The notes below the pieces were generated by a model, which saw only the letters and a program-made list of their open reading frames with translations, searched no databases and was not told where the DNA came from. A program made the position numbers and the translations under genes. A stretch of 64,000 bases of DNA from Clitopilus passeckerianus (taxonomy: Eukaryota > Basidiomycota > Agaricomycetes > Agaricales > Entolomataceae): assembly GCA_944990035.1 (NCBI GenBank), contig CALYLX010000146.1, positions 62,001 through 126,000 on the forward strand, in the 5' to 3' direction. This document shows, in pieces, positions 22,304-37,228 of this stretch; within the stretch, counting starts at the first letter, position 1, and every line of letters starts with the position of its first letter.

Positions 22304-25300
22304 TCATGCAGGCAGAGGGTCTGCAACTTGCGGCCGTGCTGTGAGATCCATGTTCTCCTTCTCTCCCCGAACTGACGCTCTGGGAGCTGAAGGTGAGGTC
22401 ATGGACTGTCGCAAAGGCCGCACTGATGCTTTCCGCGCAGTCAGTTCCTGGTCGGAGGAACTCGCCTCGCGATCGGACGGAGGGCTCCTCAAACTTGCCG
22501 TTGATCTAGACGTACGAGTTAGGATGCAATGCGAACAGCTGAGCTTGGCGGGTTGCTGGCAGTAGGGCGGGCCTTGGCGACAGCATTCACTCCGGCCTCA
22601 GGGCGCTTGGCCGAGGTAGTGCTGGTGGTTGGCGATCTCACACCATTTACGCGGCTGCTCGTCGCCAATGCTACTAGCTTGTCTGAACTTCCCGTGGTGG
22701 ACAATGACGATTTACGCCTCGTCGCAGTAGTGCCGTTAGATAGGGAGGATGAAGGTCTGGGTGCCGTTATGCTCGGCGTGTTGAGGACGTTGGATTCCCT
22801 TCGGGTTCGTGTGGTGGCGCTGGTACCGTTTGAAAGCGAGCTCCCTCCTGTACCTTTCACACCCATCTTTCGTTTGATCTGGGAACACTTGTAAGCGTAC
22901 ATCTGACTTCGAATGGAAAGTGAACTAACCAGTTCAAGCTCCTGCTGCTTTGCGTCGAGAGCCATGTTCATACCAGCAAGATCAGCACGATCTTCTTCTC
23001 TCTTCTTGGCTGCTTGTAGAAGCCTGACATCCTTGTTTGCGTTCTCTTTCTGTAACTCCCGAACCTGGGCCTTGGAAACTTCAATCTCAGACTCGAGGGT
23101 TGCGATCTTGTCCTTGTGGCGCCTCAACTCTGCCTCAGCGGAGGCATGCCTACTTGAGAGTTCATCGAGCTGGTCCCTCATCCCGCTTTCACGAGAGGAG
23201 CTCCCTAGCTTGGTCCGAGCCTCTTCGTCTGTAGCGCGAGCGAGTGCTTCATCGAGATGATCCACTTCTTCCCTCAGGTAGCGAAGTTCCTTAGCCGACT
23301 CCTCCGAACGGCGCATGCGATTCTCGAGCTCGGTTTCCCGCTCTTGTAATTGCGCCTCCATCTGTGCGACACTTTCTTGAGCAACTTGAAGGTCTTGCGC
23401 GAGTTCGGAGATACGATCTTCGCGTTCCTGGATAGCACAGGAGAGCTCCTCAATTTGATTGCGTTCGGAGTGTAAGTCATCCTCAATCTGCGGCAAAAAA
23501 TCGTCAGGTCTCGAGTCAGCGAGGAGGTAGAACAAACAAACCTGGTGTTTCTCCTTCTCAAGCTCCTCTTTCTGATTCCACAGATCTTGGACCTCCGCCT
23601 CCAATTCGAGCCTACGATCGTCGAGTCCGCTCGTGTTTGTAGCTTTGGCCTCGAGTTCCTGTATATTCAGCTGCAGAGCATCTCGTTCCTTCTCCAACTC
23701 TGTAGACTTGCGCTCAAGTGTCCCTATCTTCTCGGATGCCTTCTCTGTGTGCTCCCATTGCGCGTTGAGCTCCGCCTTCAGGACGTCGTGATCCTCAGCG
23801 GTAGCCAGTAGCTGTTCCTTGGTTTGGGTGAGGGAATCGCGAAGAGCTGCCTGCTCTGCAGCCATTTCTTCGATTTGCCTCAATAAATCTACCTTCTCGT
23901 CCTCTCGCGCCTTCTCTTGGAGTGAACGATCTCCTTCGCCTACAGAATGGTGCCCCTCCCTCCGCTGGAGAGTCTCCTCAATCCGAGCCAGATCCCTGCG
24001 TAGACTCTCTTCGACTTGTTTCCACTCCTTCTTCTCCTTCTCCAGAGCGGCTAACTGCACGTGAAGCATCCTCAGTGCCTGCTCGCTTGCCTCGTCCATG
24101 ATGCTTCGCTCCATGCTATCCCGCCTTGAGCCATCCACTTCCTCCTCGAGGTACCGGCAAGTCCTCTCCAACTCTTGAACTTTCTTCTTCCAGCTCTTCA
24201 ACAAGCTTCGCCGTTTAGAATCTTCCTTCTCAAACTCGCCAACTTTCTTGCCGAGAATCTCCACAAGTTCATCTTTCGCTCGCAAGTCGGTTTCGTATTG
24301 GCCACAAAGCTCGGTTTGAAGGGCGAGCTGCGTTTGAAGGGAGAATATTATGCTCTCCTCTTTCGACGTTTTCCTGACACTCCGGGCGGGTCTCCCAGAT
24401 GGAGGTGTCACAGGAATCATGGTTTGCGGGGTATAGTACGTCTTGGCATTAGCACTGAAGGGGTCCGGTCGTTCGGGTGAGCTTGGGGCTGTGGGGTTGT
24501 TGATCTCGACCTGAGGCGTCGTGGGCGGCGAGCGGAAAGCAGAGTGAAAGATTGAGTCGCTTATTGCACGACTTCTTCCCATGCTCCCGAAGCTCGGTGA
24601 GGCTGACAGCTCTCGGAGGCCTTGCTTGTCCAATAATGAAGGCTTGAGGTCAGCCGCCGTATTGTACAGCTCTGTCAGATTGCTTGAGTCGAGGCTGATG
24701 TTTGCGGACCGGTTGTCGTTTGCGACGGAATGGAACATGGTCTGACCGAAGCTGAAGGATTGACTTCGATCATGGAGTGCAGGGGAACGAGTTCGAGGAG
24801 ATGCTGATTGGGCCGGCCGATGCCCTGTGAAGGTTGCATCGTCCTCGTTGTCCGTGGTGAGCATGGTTTCGACTTCAGCGAGGGAGGCCGAGTGGATGTC
24901 GTGTTCGACACTATGGTCGACTTCCATAGCCCGACCTTTCCTCTTGTTGTTATCCCGGAATGGGGTGGAAGTGACAGCAGCATTCTCAGCCGTCTCGTCT
25001 CTGTCGGTCAATGTCATGTCCATTGAAGGCTCGTGGACGTTGAAACCCAATCCTGGTGGGCCATGGGGCATATTCAAGTTCTGAGGCATATCGAACGAGC
25101 TATCGTCGAAGTCCGCAGGGGGAGTAGTTCCGCAGAGTTTGTCGGTCTAGCTTGTATTGTTGCGTCGTTCGTCATTGATGAAAAGACTTCAGTGACGCTA
25201 GGTCGCGAAAATTTGCCATTGGCAGAGCGCATCATGGGTGAATTCTCTTTGTCTTCCGGGGTCATATAGTATGATGCTTCACCAGCCGGTCTTGAACCCG

Positions 25301-26074
25301 GACTAGGGGTCTGGGTGTCCTGAGGACTTTGCGCCATCGAATGATAGTCGCCCTCCGCATCTGCGGAATTCTCGGGGCTGATGACTTTGTACGCGTCACG
25401 CGAGAAGAAGCGAACGTTCTGCCCGCTACCGGGAGTCTTTGGGTTCCGAAGGATGGAGCGGACGGAGCCAAATCTGAAGTCGGCACTAGGTGTTACAGGG
25501 GTGCCGTCGGGTCCATCATCTTGAGAAGACTGGCCGGAGATGTGAGATGAGGGTCTCTGCTTGGAGCGCAGGATATCAAAAGAAGGTCTCCGGAATATAT
25601 TGACGCCCTTCTTGGTAGCGTCGGACTGGTCAGCACCTGGTACCCTGAGCATGTCCTGAGAAGACCGACGAGAAAGTTCTGGATGACCTTCATTCATTAG
25701 GTCTGCTGGTGAGTGCAAGAGAGATAGTTGAGATGCTGGTTCAACCTGTTCAATATTCTATAAACGTGTTGACAGAAGATAAGTGGCTTACTTGTTCCGA
25801 ATTTAGAACTAAAGAGAGGAGTCTTCACCTTCTTGCTTGATTGCCCATTAGGTGAGGGCGAGGGTGCTCTCATGGAGTCACTATCCTTGAGTTGCAGCTT
25901 TGAGAGTCGCTTGAATACACTTCTTCGTCTTGAAGGTGACCCAGGAGGGCTGGGAGAAGAGTGTGATTCATCTCCCTCAGTTAAATTGAACTGGGACGTC
26001 GAAGCTTGTTCTTGTTCGGTTGCATCGTCTTCTTCTACCCTTGACTTGAGAACGCTGGTAATTCTCGACCACAT
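22304..26074 (-). CDS. Large coiled-coil protein, function unknown (spindle-pole-like architecture)
   Basis: The protein starts MWSRITSVLKSR (ATG 26072-26074). It opens with about 500 Ser/Pro-rich, probably phosphorylated and disordered residues, including RSILRNPKTPGSGQNVRFFS. About 450 residues of near-continuous heptad coiled coil follow (about 24370-22900), with many Leu/Glu/Lys repeats. The tail is Ser/Thr/Arg-rich and basic. Two in-frame introns interrupt the coil (near 23490-23540 and 22880-22925). The frame slips at the five-G run 25118-25122 and again near 22523-22524; one added base at each site joins the parts, giving about 1,180 residues and the end VADPLPA. Otherwise the protein would stop at 22519. 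The layout resembles spindle-pole or microtubule-organising proteins such as Cut12, but I cannot see a diagnostic motif. Treat function as unknown. Confidence 0.75.
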
Positions 26075-27626
26075 GGTCAAGTTGGTATGGTTCTCTCGTT
26101 AAGAGCTCTTGAAGGTGCCGCAAAGGCTTAGCTTGACTGCTCTTTCAAGTAGAGTGACGACTTTGAACCGTGACAAAAAGGGTAACACCGTTTTTCAACC
26201 ACGACGCGTCGGTCATGTGATCGTATAATTGAAACGCTATTAGTATCGCGTTCTTCATCAGAATGGAGCCTCAAAGCCTCAGAGCTGCTCAGAGTCGGAC
26301 AGTTCGACCGCCCATCCGACAAGGATGAACAATAAACATAAAACAGTCACGATGACGGAAGTTTCTGTGGTTCCCCAGGTACTCGGCCCTCTAGTAAGTT
26401 CCAAAGGCTCCATTGATGACTGTACTAAGACGTAATAATAGTCCTTGAATAGTCCAGTGACTCGCCTTGAGTGAGTTGCTTATGGCGACATTAATCTCAA
26501 TCCAAGCAATGCTCATTAACCGACGCTTGTCAGGTCTCTATGAATTATGCGAGCTCACCGGATGTTTGTGGATGACCCATGGTATTCGTCTCTTCACAAC
26601 GAACTAGCCTAGCTAGGTCCTGTGGCTGCGACACATATATACTGAAGAGCCTTCATGATGGCATGAATAGATCTCTGGCAGTGGCGAGATTATGGCAAAA
26701 TTTAGCCCGGTTAGCGATCTTTCGGGATTGACGATATTCCCGCTCCCTCAGGAACCAATGGCGTTGAGTCAGGATCTAAAATTCGCGGCGCAATTATCGT
26801 AGCACCTTGTGCTTTCTGTCCTGAAAGCTGTACATCCTCAAGATGGTCTTATTCAGGGTAAATCTCTGCCGATGAGTTTCCGTGGTAAGCGCCATCTCAG
26901 CTCCTCGACATGGAAGCATACGGCCAGATCTGGGAGTGGGTGCAAAACTGTGAGCTTTACGCGGTGAACGCCAAGGGTCTTCGAATAGTACTAAAGTTAA
27001 CGCAGTCATTAAAATCGAGGGTAGGACAACCCCAAGGTAGTAGATAAGGAGATCTGAGTACACAATAGGTTGGAACCCATCTGAAGGCCCAGAGTTAGAG
27101 CAGCCTGTATCGAGTATCGCTTAGGCACGTTCGCTGTTGCCGCCACCGCCATCTTTTGAACAAGTCATTCGGGCCCTCGGCGTCAACCCCGAAGTATCGA
27201 CAACTTCGGACTTGTCAATTATTGAAGATTTCAAGGTGAAAATCCCCAAGCAATGCTAGACGACGCTAGAAGCAACTACTAAATCGAGGATATTCAAGGT
27301 TATGAATCAGATGCTAAGCCTTTCCGCTCATGTGTATTCACGGGAACTTCCTGATATCTTGCAAGCCGTAATTACCCTCTGGTGGGAACCCGCTGCTATC
27401 CGCCACTCGGAGGTCCGGTTAGTTGAAATAAAGGATAGATGTGAAGATGGAATGCTGGACTGGGATGGTACATATTGTACTGTTGCGGTCAGGCCGTAGA
27501 ATAGCCTGGAATGAGTCGATCAGAGGCGATCAGGCCGAGGGTGAGGAAATGCTGACAACACCAGAACTGAGTCTTGTTTAAGGAATGACGCCAATATTTT
27601 AATCGATCTCCGATAGATTGATTATC
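26075..27626. other. Divergent intergenic region upstream of GAPDH
   Basis: About 1.6 kb separates the coiled-coil gene start from GAPDH. Short frames (for example 26794-27063 minus, 27302-27499 plus) have no recognisable content. The proximal part must carry the GAPDH promoter. Confidence 0.5.
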
Positions 27627-27636
27627 TATATAAATA
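27627..27636 (+). promoter_or_regulatory. TATA box of the GAPDH gene
   Basis: The sequence ctatataaat lies 58 bases before the start codon. It is followed by a pyrimidine/CAA-rich leader (about 27640-27690), the usual core layout of strongly expressed fungal gpd genes. The transcription start is probably at 27655-27665 (inference). Confidence 0.65.
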
Positions 27637-27693
27637 CAACAAACCTCCCCAAAGTTCTGTATCTCCACCCCTACATACCCACTAACAGTCAAC

Positions 27694-29206
<1,513 letters not shown>

Positions 29207-29404
29207 ATATAAATTAACGCTAAACTCCGGTGTTCATGAATATGTAACGAGCGATTGAACATGTATAATGGTTTCTGCAGTATAACAAAGAACAGACATT
29301 ATCTGGCCATGCATTCTTGAAAGAAATAAGTTGTAGTCAAGAAACCGTTCGATATTTTACAAACTCTGAACACAAGTGACAACAACAACTCTAAAGCACA
29401 GAAC

Positions 29405-30165
29405 CTACGCCGCGCTAATAATAACGTAGTTGTCTCCCTGCTCGTGAATACTCGCTGAGTAATGTGGCGCAAATCGTGGGGAAATCAAAGGGGGCGATAC
29501 CCTCGCCAGCGAACCCGTCCCTACAAGCATATAGTGTGCAGTTACGTGGTTTGTAAATGCTGTAAAGAGAAACAACAGGCTGGTTGGGATCTCTGCAGGA
29601 CTGGCTAGCGTCATGTCCCATCGGATGCATACAATGATGAAGTTGACCACCCCAGCTGCGAGGAGGATGGATGCACCTAGATATTCCGAAATATGAGACT
29701 TGGGAGGGGCCAACAATGAGTCTTCTGAAGGAATGTCTACGACATTGACCGCGTAGAACGTGTGGCCATCCGCCGCTTTTTGCTCGTCGAGCTTGAGAAG
29801 AGTTGGAATAGGGGGTGTGTGCTGTTGCCTCGGATCGCCTTGAATGTTTTCTAGATCGTGTGTGATACCTTCATTTGAGGCGTCGTTGTAGACTATGAAT
29901 GCACAAAATAGAGAGTAACTGAGGCGTGAAAGGTGGGAGTCAGCGGGATTGCTCTGTATATGCAGATTATGGCTTACCAGAAGTTGATTAGGGCCAGAAC
30001 GCCTAGGAAAATCCGGGACGGGGGTCAAATTAGCTACGGAAACTCTGCCTGAAAAGGCGACGTACGCATTCTAGAATTGACAAGAATATCAGAATTTAGT
30101 TCGTTTAGGGGAGAAGGCACTCACAGGAGAACCTCTTGGGCATAGTAAACCGTGTCTGCGTACAT
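29405..30165 (-). CDS. Hypothetical small membrane protein
   Basis: The proposed start is MYADTVYYAQEVLL (ATG 30163-30165), with introns bringing in a 5-base exon (AATGC near 30080) and a short exon coding VLALINF. From about 29965 the frame YSLFCAFIVYNDASNEG is open to the stop at 29405. Three or four hydrophobic segments are visible: one near the start, one at LGASILLAAGVVNFIIVCIR and one at TSLLFLFTAFTNHV. The longer frame that begins MTPVPDF reads through an intron and is less likely. No family is recognised. It lies 3' to 3' with GAPDH, about 200 bases apart. Exon choice at the 5' end is tentative. Confidence 0.55.
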
Positions 30166-30552
30166 TATAGTTTTGAGAAGCAAAAGGAGTGGCTTCTAAA
30201 ACGGGGCTACAAAAGACGAAAGGTCAAGGGAAAGGTCTGAGATGAGGTAAACGCCTTTCCTTCCATTGACCAAAGCTGCGCCAAAGATCACAACAGACGC
30301 AGCGGTTTATTTGGGACATGATAGAGGTACAGCAAGGATGCAAATCTAGTTTGTCAACTATGTGAGATTGACACACACGGATACAACTGTGGGATTACTA
30401 GTAACCGATAGGGTAGTGTAAGTATGGTCCATGAATATTGAATGAGTGCTACAGTCCGGTTCTGATGAAGTATGCATGCGAATGTTCTTGTGAGCCTACT
30501 AGAGGTGGACTGTTTCGTGACGTAAAGTAAATCGCCGTAAGGGTGTCGTTAA
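30166..30552. other. Intergenic region
   Basis: About 390 bases lie upstream of the 29.4-30.2 kb gene and downstream of the next minus-strand gene. No gene is visible. Confidence 0.5.
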
Positions 30553-31496
30553 CTACATAGAGCCGTTTGGTTTAGCCGCATATCGAGGGAGAGATTCGAT
30601 TGGCTTGGAGATGAAATAACCTGGAAACGGAATGTAAATTAGTTAAATTCCTGAAAGACATCATGGGATTAAACGTACCCTTTAGAGCCGCAGCCTTCTC
30701 ACCCTGCCTTCCGAATCCAAGTCCAGCCTTCGAAGGGAGGGATTCAGTGCTATGCTTCGTATCCGCACTTCCACCAGTGAACATGTTGGACAATGGGCTG
30801 ATGTTGGCTGCAGCGGACATGGCAGGGCGGACGTCCACACCAACTACGTGTGTAGGCAAAGCACTCTTTGCATGCTCACGCCAGGAGGTGACGGACCTCT
30901 TGGACTTGGCGTGGTGACGGAAGATCAGGCCGACGAGCATGTTAAGGCAGCCGATGGAGAATAGGAAGAAGGCGCTGACGAGGGTGAAGGTTGAGACGTG
31001 GTGAGAGAGGATGGCGGCACTGATAAGGCCTTGCATGATTCCGAGGGCACCGACACCGAATTCATCTCCAAGGACGGGGAAGAAGCGGTTGAAGAAGGAG
31101 GAGGGCCAACCGAACTCGGAGAGGAGGAGAATGATCGTCTGGCCGAGGATGAGGAGGCGGTTGAGAATAGCCCAGAAAGGACCAGCGGTTTGGTTGGGTA
31201 CGGTGCTTCCGGTAATGTAGTCGAAATCAGAGAAGGAGGATGTGGAGTTTGTTCCCTCAATGGATGTAGAGTTCGAACTCGATTCACCGACAACATTGCC
31301 AACAGCAACAAAGTGGTTGACAGCCTTAATATCATCTGCGAGTGTGACAATGTTGCTTGCGAAAACCAGGAGAAGAGCAATGATGCTCAGAGTCCGCACG
31401 ATGTTGAGGCCAATGAAGGCATCTGGGATTCCTGGTCAGTGTCGTACGCATTCGCCATACTCCAAAGCACTCACATGCGCGAGGGGGCATCATCAT
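30553..31496 (-). CDS. Four-helix fungal membrane protein of unknown function (DUF7598-like)
   Basis: The start is MMMPPRA (ATG 31494-31496), spliced to YAFIGLNIVRTLSIIALLLVFA. Then comes a Ser/Asn-rich lumenal loop with possible N-glycosylation sites (NSTS, NSTSS, NQT) and further helices at FWAILNRLLILGQTIILLLS, FGVGALGIMQGLISAAIL and FTLVSAFFLFSIGCLNMLVG. The cytosolic tail is basic and Ser-rich. A last 60-base intron gives the end GYFISKPIESLPRYAAKPNGSM (broken here as GYFISKPIESLP and RYAAKPNGSM), stop at 30553-30555. This arrangement is widespread in basidiomycetes; I recall it under the label DUF7598 but could not verify that. Function is unknown. Confidence 0.8.
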
Positions 31497-32055
31497 GGCG
31501 TGCAGATCGCGTAAATTTCGTGGCTCAAGTGGCGATTAGTGAGTGGGAATGCAACCAGCTGCTTTACGGGAGAAACTTGAGGCTGACGATGAAAAGTAGG
31601 CGCACCAGCACCTATGTGAAGGGAGAAAGTAAAGAATGTGAGAGAGAGGGAAAAAGAAAAGAAAAAATCAGTCCAGTCTAGAGGCTGAGGAGGGTCCATG
31701 AATGCATGGTTCAATGGCCTTTTGTAGGCTTGAACAAGGCAACGAGTGCTGCGAGGGTCCATCGAAGGTCATTGTTCTACCTAGCCGCGCTCATTGTTCT
31801 GTCACAGGTATCGGACATTGTCACGGAATGTCACAAAGCCATCAGGCCGCATTTGGAAATCAACAACAAGGCCTCGGATGCCAAAGCAACGAAATATGAA
31901 AATGTTTCCGACTTTGCCTTGTATTTTGACGCGTGTTAGCGCCCATAATTTCGCAGGCCACCAGAATCGCCGAGGACAGATGCAGCAGAAGTGAAAAAAG
32001 TGGTATCATCATTAGCAAAACTATCCGGCGAGAAACTACGGCAGCATCAATTCAT
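31497..32055. other. Intergenic region
   Basis: About 560 bases lie between the membrane protein start and the 3' end of the Munc13-like gene. Plus-strand frames of 65-77 codons overlap one another and show no family content. I support no gene here. Confidence 0.5.
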
Positions 32056-35000
32056 TCATTGGTTGGGCAGTGGCGGTAAGGGTGGTATCTGGCTGAGCGG
32101 CCTTTGAGCATTCGTTGGCCTTCTGAGTTTCCTTTGTTCAAGCTCCTTCGCGCGTTGCTCTTGCTCAGCTTGCATTGCCGTCATAATCTGGGTTTGCTGG
32201 GCTATGAACTCCGATGTTCCAGGCCTGTACAACAAATAAATCACGATTCTCCAGACTTTTGTTCATCAGAATGGAGACCAACCTCATGCGAAGGATTCTC
32301 ATTATTGTTTCTTCACTGGTAACTTCCTTCTCTTCGCGCTTCTCCTTCTTGCGCTCTCGAATTGTGCCCAGGTTGCGCTGAGAAAGCACGGATTTGGCAC
32401 GCTTCTTCATAGTTGGTGCACTCCTGAGACGTTGTTGCATCATGCGAACACACTCCTCCATCAAGTCATCGCTACGAATGCTCCTCAGTAAATGTCAGAA
32501 AAGAAGAAATGACGGGTCACGTACGTGTGCCAGTCATAATACAAACGGATCGATAGAAGATCGCGGTACTTCTGGTTCTGCAGTGTCTCAAGAGGCACCG
32601 GACCTTCACCGTTTGCGTAGAAGTAATCTTTGAGGAACTGAAAATCAAACATGAGCTATCCGCCACCACAGTCTAGCGAAGAACGAAGTTGACTTACCTT
32701 GAGCCACTTGAAGACGATGTCAACTTCCTTTTCAGTCAGCGGCTTCATGTCGCTGGATCCCTCCGACAAAGGAGGGATGAGGAGGCCCTCAAGAATCGTC
32801 AAAATCTCTTTCCAGACACGCGTCATGACTTTCTCTTTGGCAGTGTCGCTGAGATAAGTGTTGAGGGTTTGCAGATTCGCATCAAAGTAATCGAACAGAG
32901 GTAGAATGCCTTGCTCAATCTCGACATCCGTCAATTCCTCGGGCCGAATTCTAGGTTTCTCGCTAGAATGAACTGGGATCTGAATTTCTGAAGCACCAGG
33001 TCCCATAGCCGAGCGGTACAGAGCGTTAATGCCGCCAATCGCCTTGTTATAATCCAGAGTGGAGCCAGTTTTGAGAAGACTTTTGACCACAGCTCTGGAT
33101 ATACATTGCCGAATGAATGGTGACATCTGTCCGCACCGCGTCAGCAACCAAACGTATCTATCAGAAGCGGGACGCTAACCTTGTCAATGAAGATTCTCAA
33201 CATATCACCCTCTGCCCTCTTGAGAGACCGGAATGCTCGCCCAAAATAGAACTGGACATCATCCTTCTCTCCTTCCATACTTACTCGGACAAGTACCCTG
33301 CCGTAAGGCTCCAGGTTCATCCAGAGTTCGTGTGCTAAGAAGTCACCAAACCGTCGGGGATCCAAGCAAAGGTAAGCGCGGCCGACGGTATCGTGTTTAC
33401 CCACCAGTGCGCGGTCCCGCACGCTAACCATCAGCCATAACTCCTTCTCTACCGAGATGTCAAAAGTCTCCTCCCCTGAGGAAGAAACCCCACCTGTGAG
33501 TATGTTATGAAGGCGAGTATAGGATAAACGTACATCGAGGCGCCAGGGTCTCGTAGATGGTTCGAGTTTTTGCAACTCGATTACCGTCTGGATCACTCAG
33601 CGTGACAAAAGTATCCAATTTGCCTGCAGAACCTCCATCCGCGGTAATCAACTCGGCCATGACAATCTTCACAGTGAAGAGGAATCTATCCCGGGCTACC
33701 TTCTCGGGGACGGGTGGACCGTTCTGTGTGATGATATCGGCAATCTTGTCTGCGTCCATCTGGCTGTACATGTTGTCTAACAGCCGGCGGGCGGCTTCGA
33801 CGTTATTCAGTTTGACGCAGGATTCGGGTCGGAAGTGGAAGGGTTCAATCTTCTTGTCACCAAAGGAAGCTGTGACTGATCGGGCTTTCTCAAGCCACGC
33901 GGAGGATTTCTGGGGTTGAATGTAGTCGGTGGGCCGAGGGAACATCTCGGTGAGGAATAAGGATTCGATCTGCCGGCAATATTGATCAATGGCTTTGGAG
34001 ATAGTCTACAAAGAGGTCAGAAGGAGAAGAGTTAAATGATAATAGCATTTTACCTTGGAGAGCGAGGTAAAGAATCTTGCGCCTTGGTATTCATCGTCCC
34101 ATTCCAAGTCTTGCAAGAAGGTAATTGGGCTTCGCAAGGAATCGAACAAGTCAACTATGGACGAGCTGTGGCCCTCTGTACCTTCAGCTTCGAACTGCAA
34201 TAAATGAACAATGAGCTGTGATTCCTGATCCATGGTAGTAAACCTACTTTGTCTGCTGCGATTGCCTATTTCATCGTTAGTCGGTCGTTGTGTCAAAGGA
34301 ACAGTGTTGCAAGCTCACAGCCGATACCCATTGCTCCGTCTTGTTATCCGTATTCACTATCCATTGACGGACGTATGGCTCGAAGAATCCTGAGAGATCA
34401 AATTCCATCCTGTCTCTGAGGTAGCTCGTTAGATGGAAAGGACCAGGGAACGTAACAGATCACGAACTTTGATACAAATGCGGCATACATCCCACATAAA
34501 AGCTTGGTTCGTCGATAGAGAGCAAAGATGTCTTGGATTGGGACATCGGGTGTTGGTCCATTCATGGAAGATTCAAACAAGCGCTTCTGCGAGTTCTGAA
34601 GCTCCGTCAAGAAATGGGGTATAAAGATATCAATCACAAGCGACACAAGGTCCAATTTACTAGAAGATATTCTTAAGAATCATAGGGTAATGCAGGTCTA
34701 CCGTACTCACCCCAACAGCGGTTCAGGAAATCTCTTGTCCAGTACTTTGGCAGATTTCTCAACCTCATCCGTCATGAGAAGGAGAGGTAAGGCTCTGTTG
34801 ACGCCAGGTGCAGAAAACAAATCTTTCATCTTGACTTCGTAATATTCGGCGGCCACTTGTCGTATCTTGCCTTCGACATCGAGCAACCTGGCGTTAATAT
34901 CGACTGAGAACCGCTCCAGCAGCCCGCTAGCCTGTATATGCTCCAGGACGGACAGGTATTGACCTATTTCGCTTGGTTTGAGGTTGGGTATATTGTCCAT

Positions 35001-36926
35001 GGAGTGATATAGAGAAGAGAGGAATATGTTGAAGAGCGAACTGTATACGGTGGATAGGTATTTGGACTTTCCTGATGTCAGTCGCCGCCTCACCACGCAC
35101 AAGAGATGGAACTTACATCCTGTATGGGCCAGTTTTGAATGTCATGTTCTTCCATAACTTTCATGATATTCTGTAGAGCTTCAGGAATGCACTCGAGGGG
35201 TACATCATTCCGCTCGTAGAATTGCTTGACCAAATCCAAGAAGCAACTAACTCGGTACGAATGGCTTATCCGCCATCGAAGTGCGCATTCGTTGATTAAT
35301 TCAATGTGAGTTGACGACAAAATCCCGAGAGACACTTCGTCATTGTCGTCAACTTCGGGACTGAGCATGACTTCAAGGTCGGCTATAAGGCAGTACTCGA
35401 GAAGTTTCTTGTAGAATTTGCGAGGGTTAGGGGGGATGAAAGTGAAATGATGGCCAACAGGAACTTCTTCATCTTCATCCAAATCGTTGAGAGTTGTAGA
35501 TGAAGGGTCGGTGCCATTGGTGTACATGGAACGCCTGCTTGATATCGAGCCATGCCTTGATGCAACATGTGAAAGTGTGGGGGAGTCAAGGGTTGAGTAA
35601 GATGGCCGATGTGCTGTCGCCGGCATCACTCGAGACGGGGTTGAATCTGCTAGTTCTGGGTTGAGCTTGACCATGACTTTGATAAGTTGACTGAGGTGCG
35701 CAGTCTCTAGGGTCTTCCAATGATTCCATGCAGCGTCATTAGTAAAATCTTCTCGTCTGCCTGGAAACGGTGCCCCTGCAGCAATGTTCTTGAGACATGT
35801 CTGTGTTTCTTTGGGATGAGCTAAAAGACCATGCATGTAGAAACGAGAGATCTCGCCTTCAGGTCCATAAGAGCTGCCTGGGAGGATGCATCATCAGTTA
35901 AGAACCTTTGAGAAAACTCGGAATGCTCACTTTCTCAGATACGGTTTGACTTCTCATTTGGTCTACTTCCTTCTGAACAGCGTGCTCCGGCAACTTGAAT
36001 AATTTTGCAACAATCATAACGAGTCGCATATCTGCAACATTGTTGCTGATGGAGGGTATAGATGTTGTTGAATCACGATGACTGGAGGAAGGAGCGTTGT
36101 CGTAATGGGGGGTGATATCCAGGGTGGGAGCCAATTTAGCAGTGTACATGTCCAGTCGAGAAGTGAGCTCTGGCGAAACGTGGTGCACATTTCGCAGGCA
36201 TTCCCGTAACATCTTCACAAAAAGTGCTATGTGTTTGTTGAGTTCTAGCTTCCATCCATCGCCTGCCAATGTTGGTTCTTTCTTCAAAACTGCGGTGGCA
36301 TTCGTCGCGAACATCAAGATGAGTTCTTCGATTTTTCGATTCTCCTTCATCTGCCGTTTGAAGCTTTCAACCATGAACTGTCCATAGAACTTGGCCATTG
36401 TTCTGCGAACAAGTTGATCGGAGTACCTATGGTAGTGATATGTGAATGAGGTCGAGTCGGGGCGGGTAAGATGGCGCACCCTGAGTCCTTGCCCATTGCA
36501 ATATCTTGCAGCTTCTGCTCTAGCACTTTCAACAGCTTCTCAGGGAATTTGACACTTTTGGGTCCTTCCCTTATCCCATCGAACATGTCACTGATCGAGA
36601 AATTCGATAGTGCCGAAAGTCGAGATGAGTGTTCGCGCTCCTTAGCCTCAACCGGACTGTTGGTTTTCACGGCTGGGTCGACCACCTTGGGTACCATCAG
36701 GTAGCTGAGAATGCTGCAAAAAATTGATGTTTAATTTGACGTTCTTGCACTATGAAAAGTGGTACGGCGACTCACGCTGTGCGGAGGACATACCTAGAAT
36801 AGCACGGATTAGCGTGGAAGAAGTAACAACGAAAAGAACTGCATACTCGAAAAGTTCATCCTCAGTCACACGGTACTTTTCGATTCTCTTTCCTTGGTTG
36901 TAGGTATCATAACTCCTGCTTGACAT
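32056..36926 (-). CDS. Munc13/Git1-like protein with MUN (MHD1, MHD2) and C2 domains
   Basis: About 1,300 residues in roughly 17 exons, starting MSSRSYDTYNQGKRIEKYRV (ATG 36924-36926). The N-terminal third contains FSISDMFDGIREGP and a helical region ending FPGRREDFTNDAAWNHWKTL. The middle has YRVSCFLDLVKQFYERNDVP (MHD1-type). A C2 domain follows with VKIVMAELITADGGSAGKLD, FVTLSDPDGNRVAKTRTIYE and FDISVEKELWLMVSVRD. The C-terminal MHD2-type region contains SPFIRQCISRAVVKSLL and FKWLK. The tail is Lys/Glu-rich with poly-Pro (LPPLPPLPNQ). Fungal relatives are S. pombe Ync13 and Git1; Ync13 acts in vesicle-membrane coupling and cell-wall integrity during cytokinesis, Git1 in glucose/cAMP signalling. 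Which role applies cannot be read from sequence. Confidence 0.82.
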
Positions 36927-37228
36927 CGAACAGGGTAACGGGGAGAGGATGGTTGTGTAGTCAGATAACACGCATGGCCTCACTTGCCCTCAAGGGGAGT
37001 GGCCACCGCCATCAACGCCAACGCCAATGGATTCTAACATAGACAAAGGAGGCGGATCAAACCATCGGAGCGAAATTCAGCCAAGGCGTCTGCAACACTC
37101 CCTCCCAACCGCCATGCGGAAAACAAAGCCCTAAAAATCCACGCTGTGAACACACGACGAAAATCAATCAGATTCGATATTATGTTCGTGAGTATGTAGG
37201 TTTATTACATCTATCGGCGTGGTCATAA

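Noticed and set aside
22529..24480. Several plus-strand Ser/Leu-rich frames
   Set aside because: Typical antisense shadows of a Glu/Lys/Leu coiled-coil gene.
30998..31681. Plus-strand frame of 227 codons
   Set aside because: It is antisense to the four-helix membrane protein, whose hydrophobic segments and splice joins are coherent; the antisense product is only charged low-complexity.
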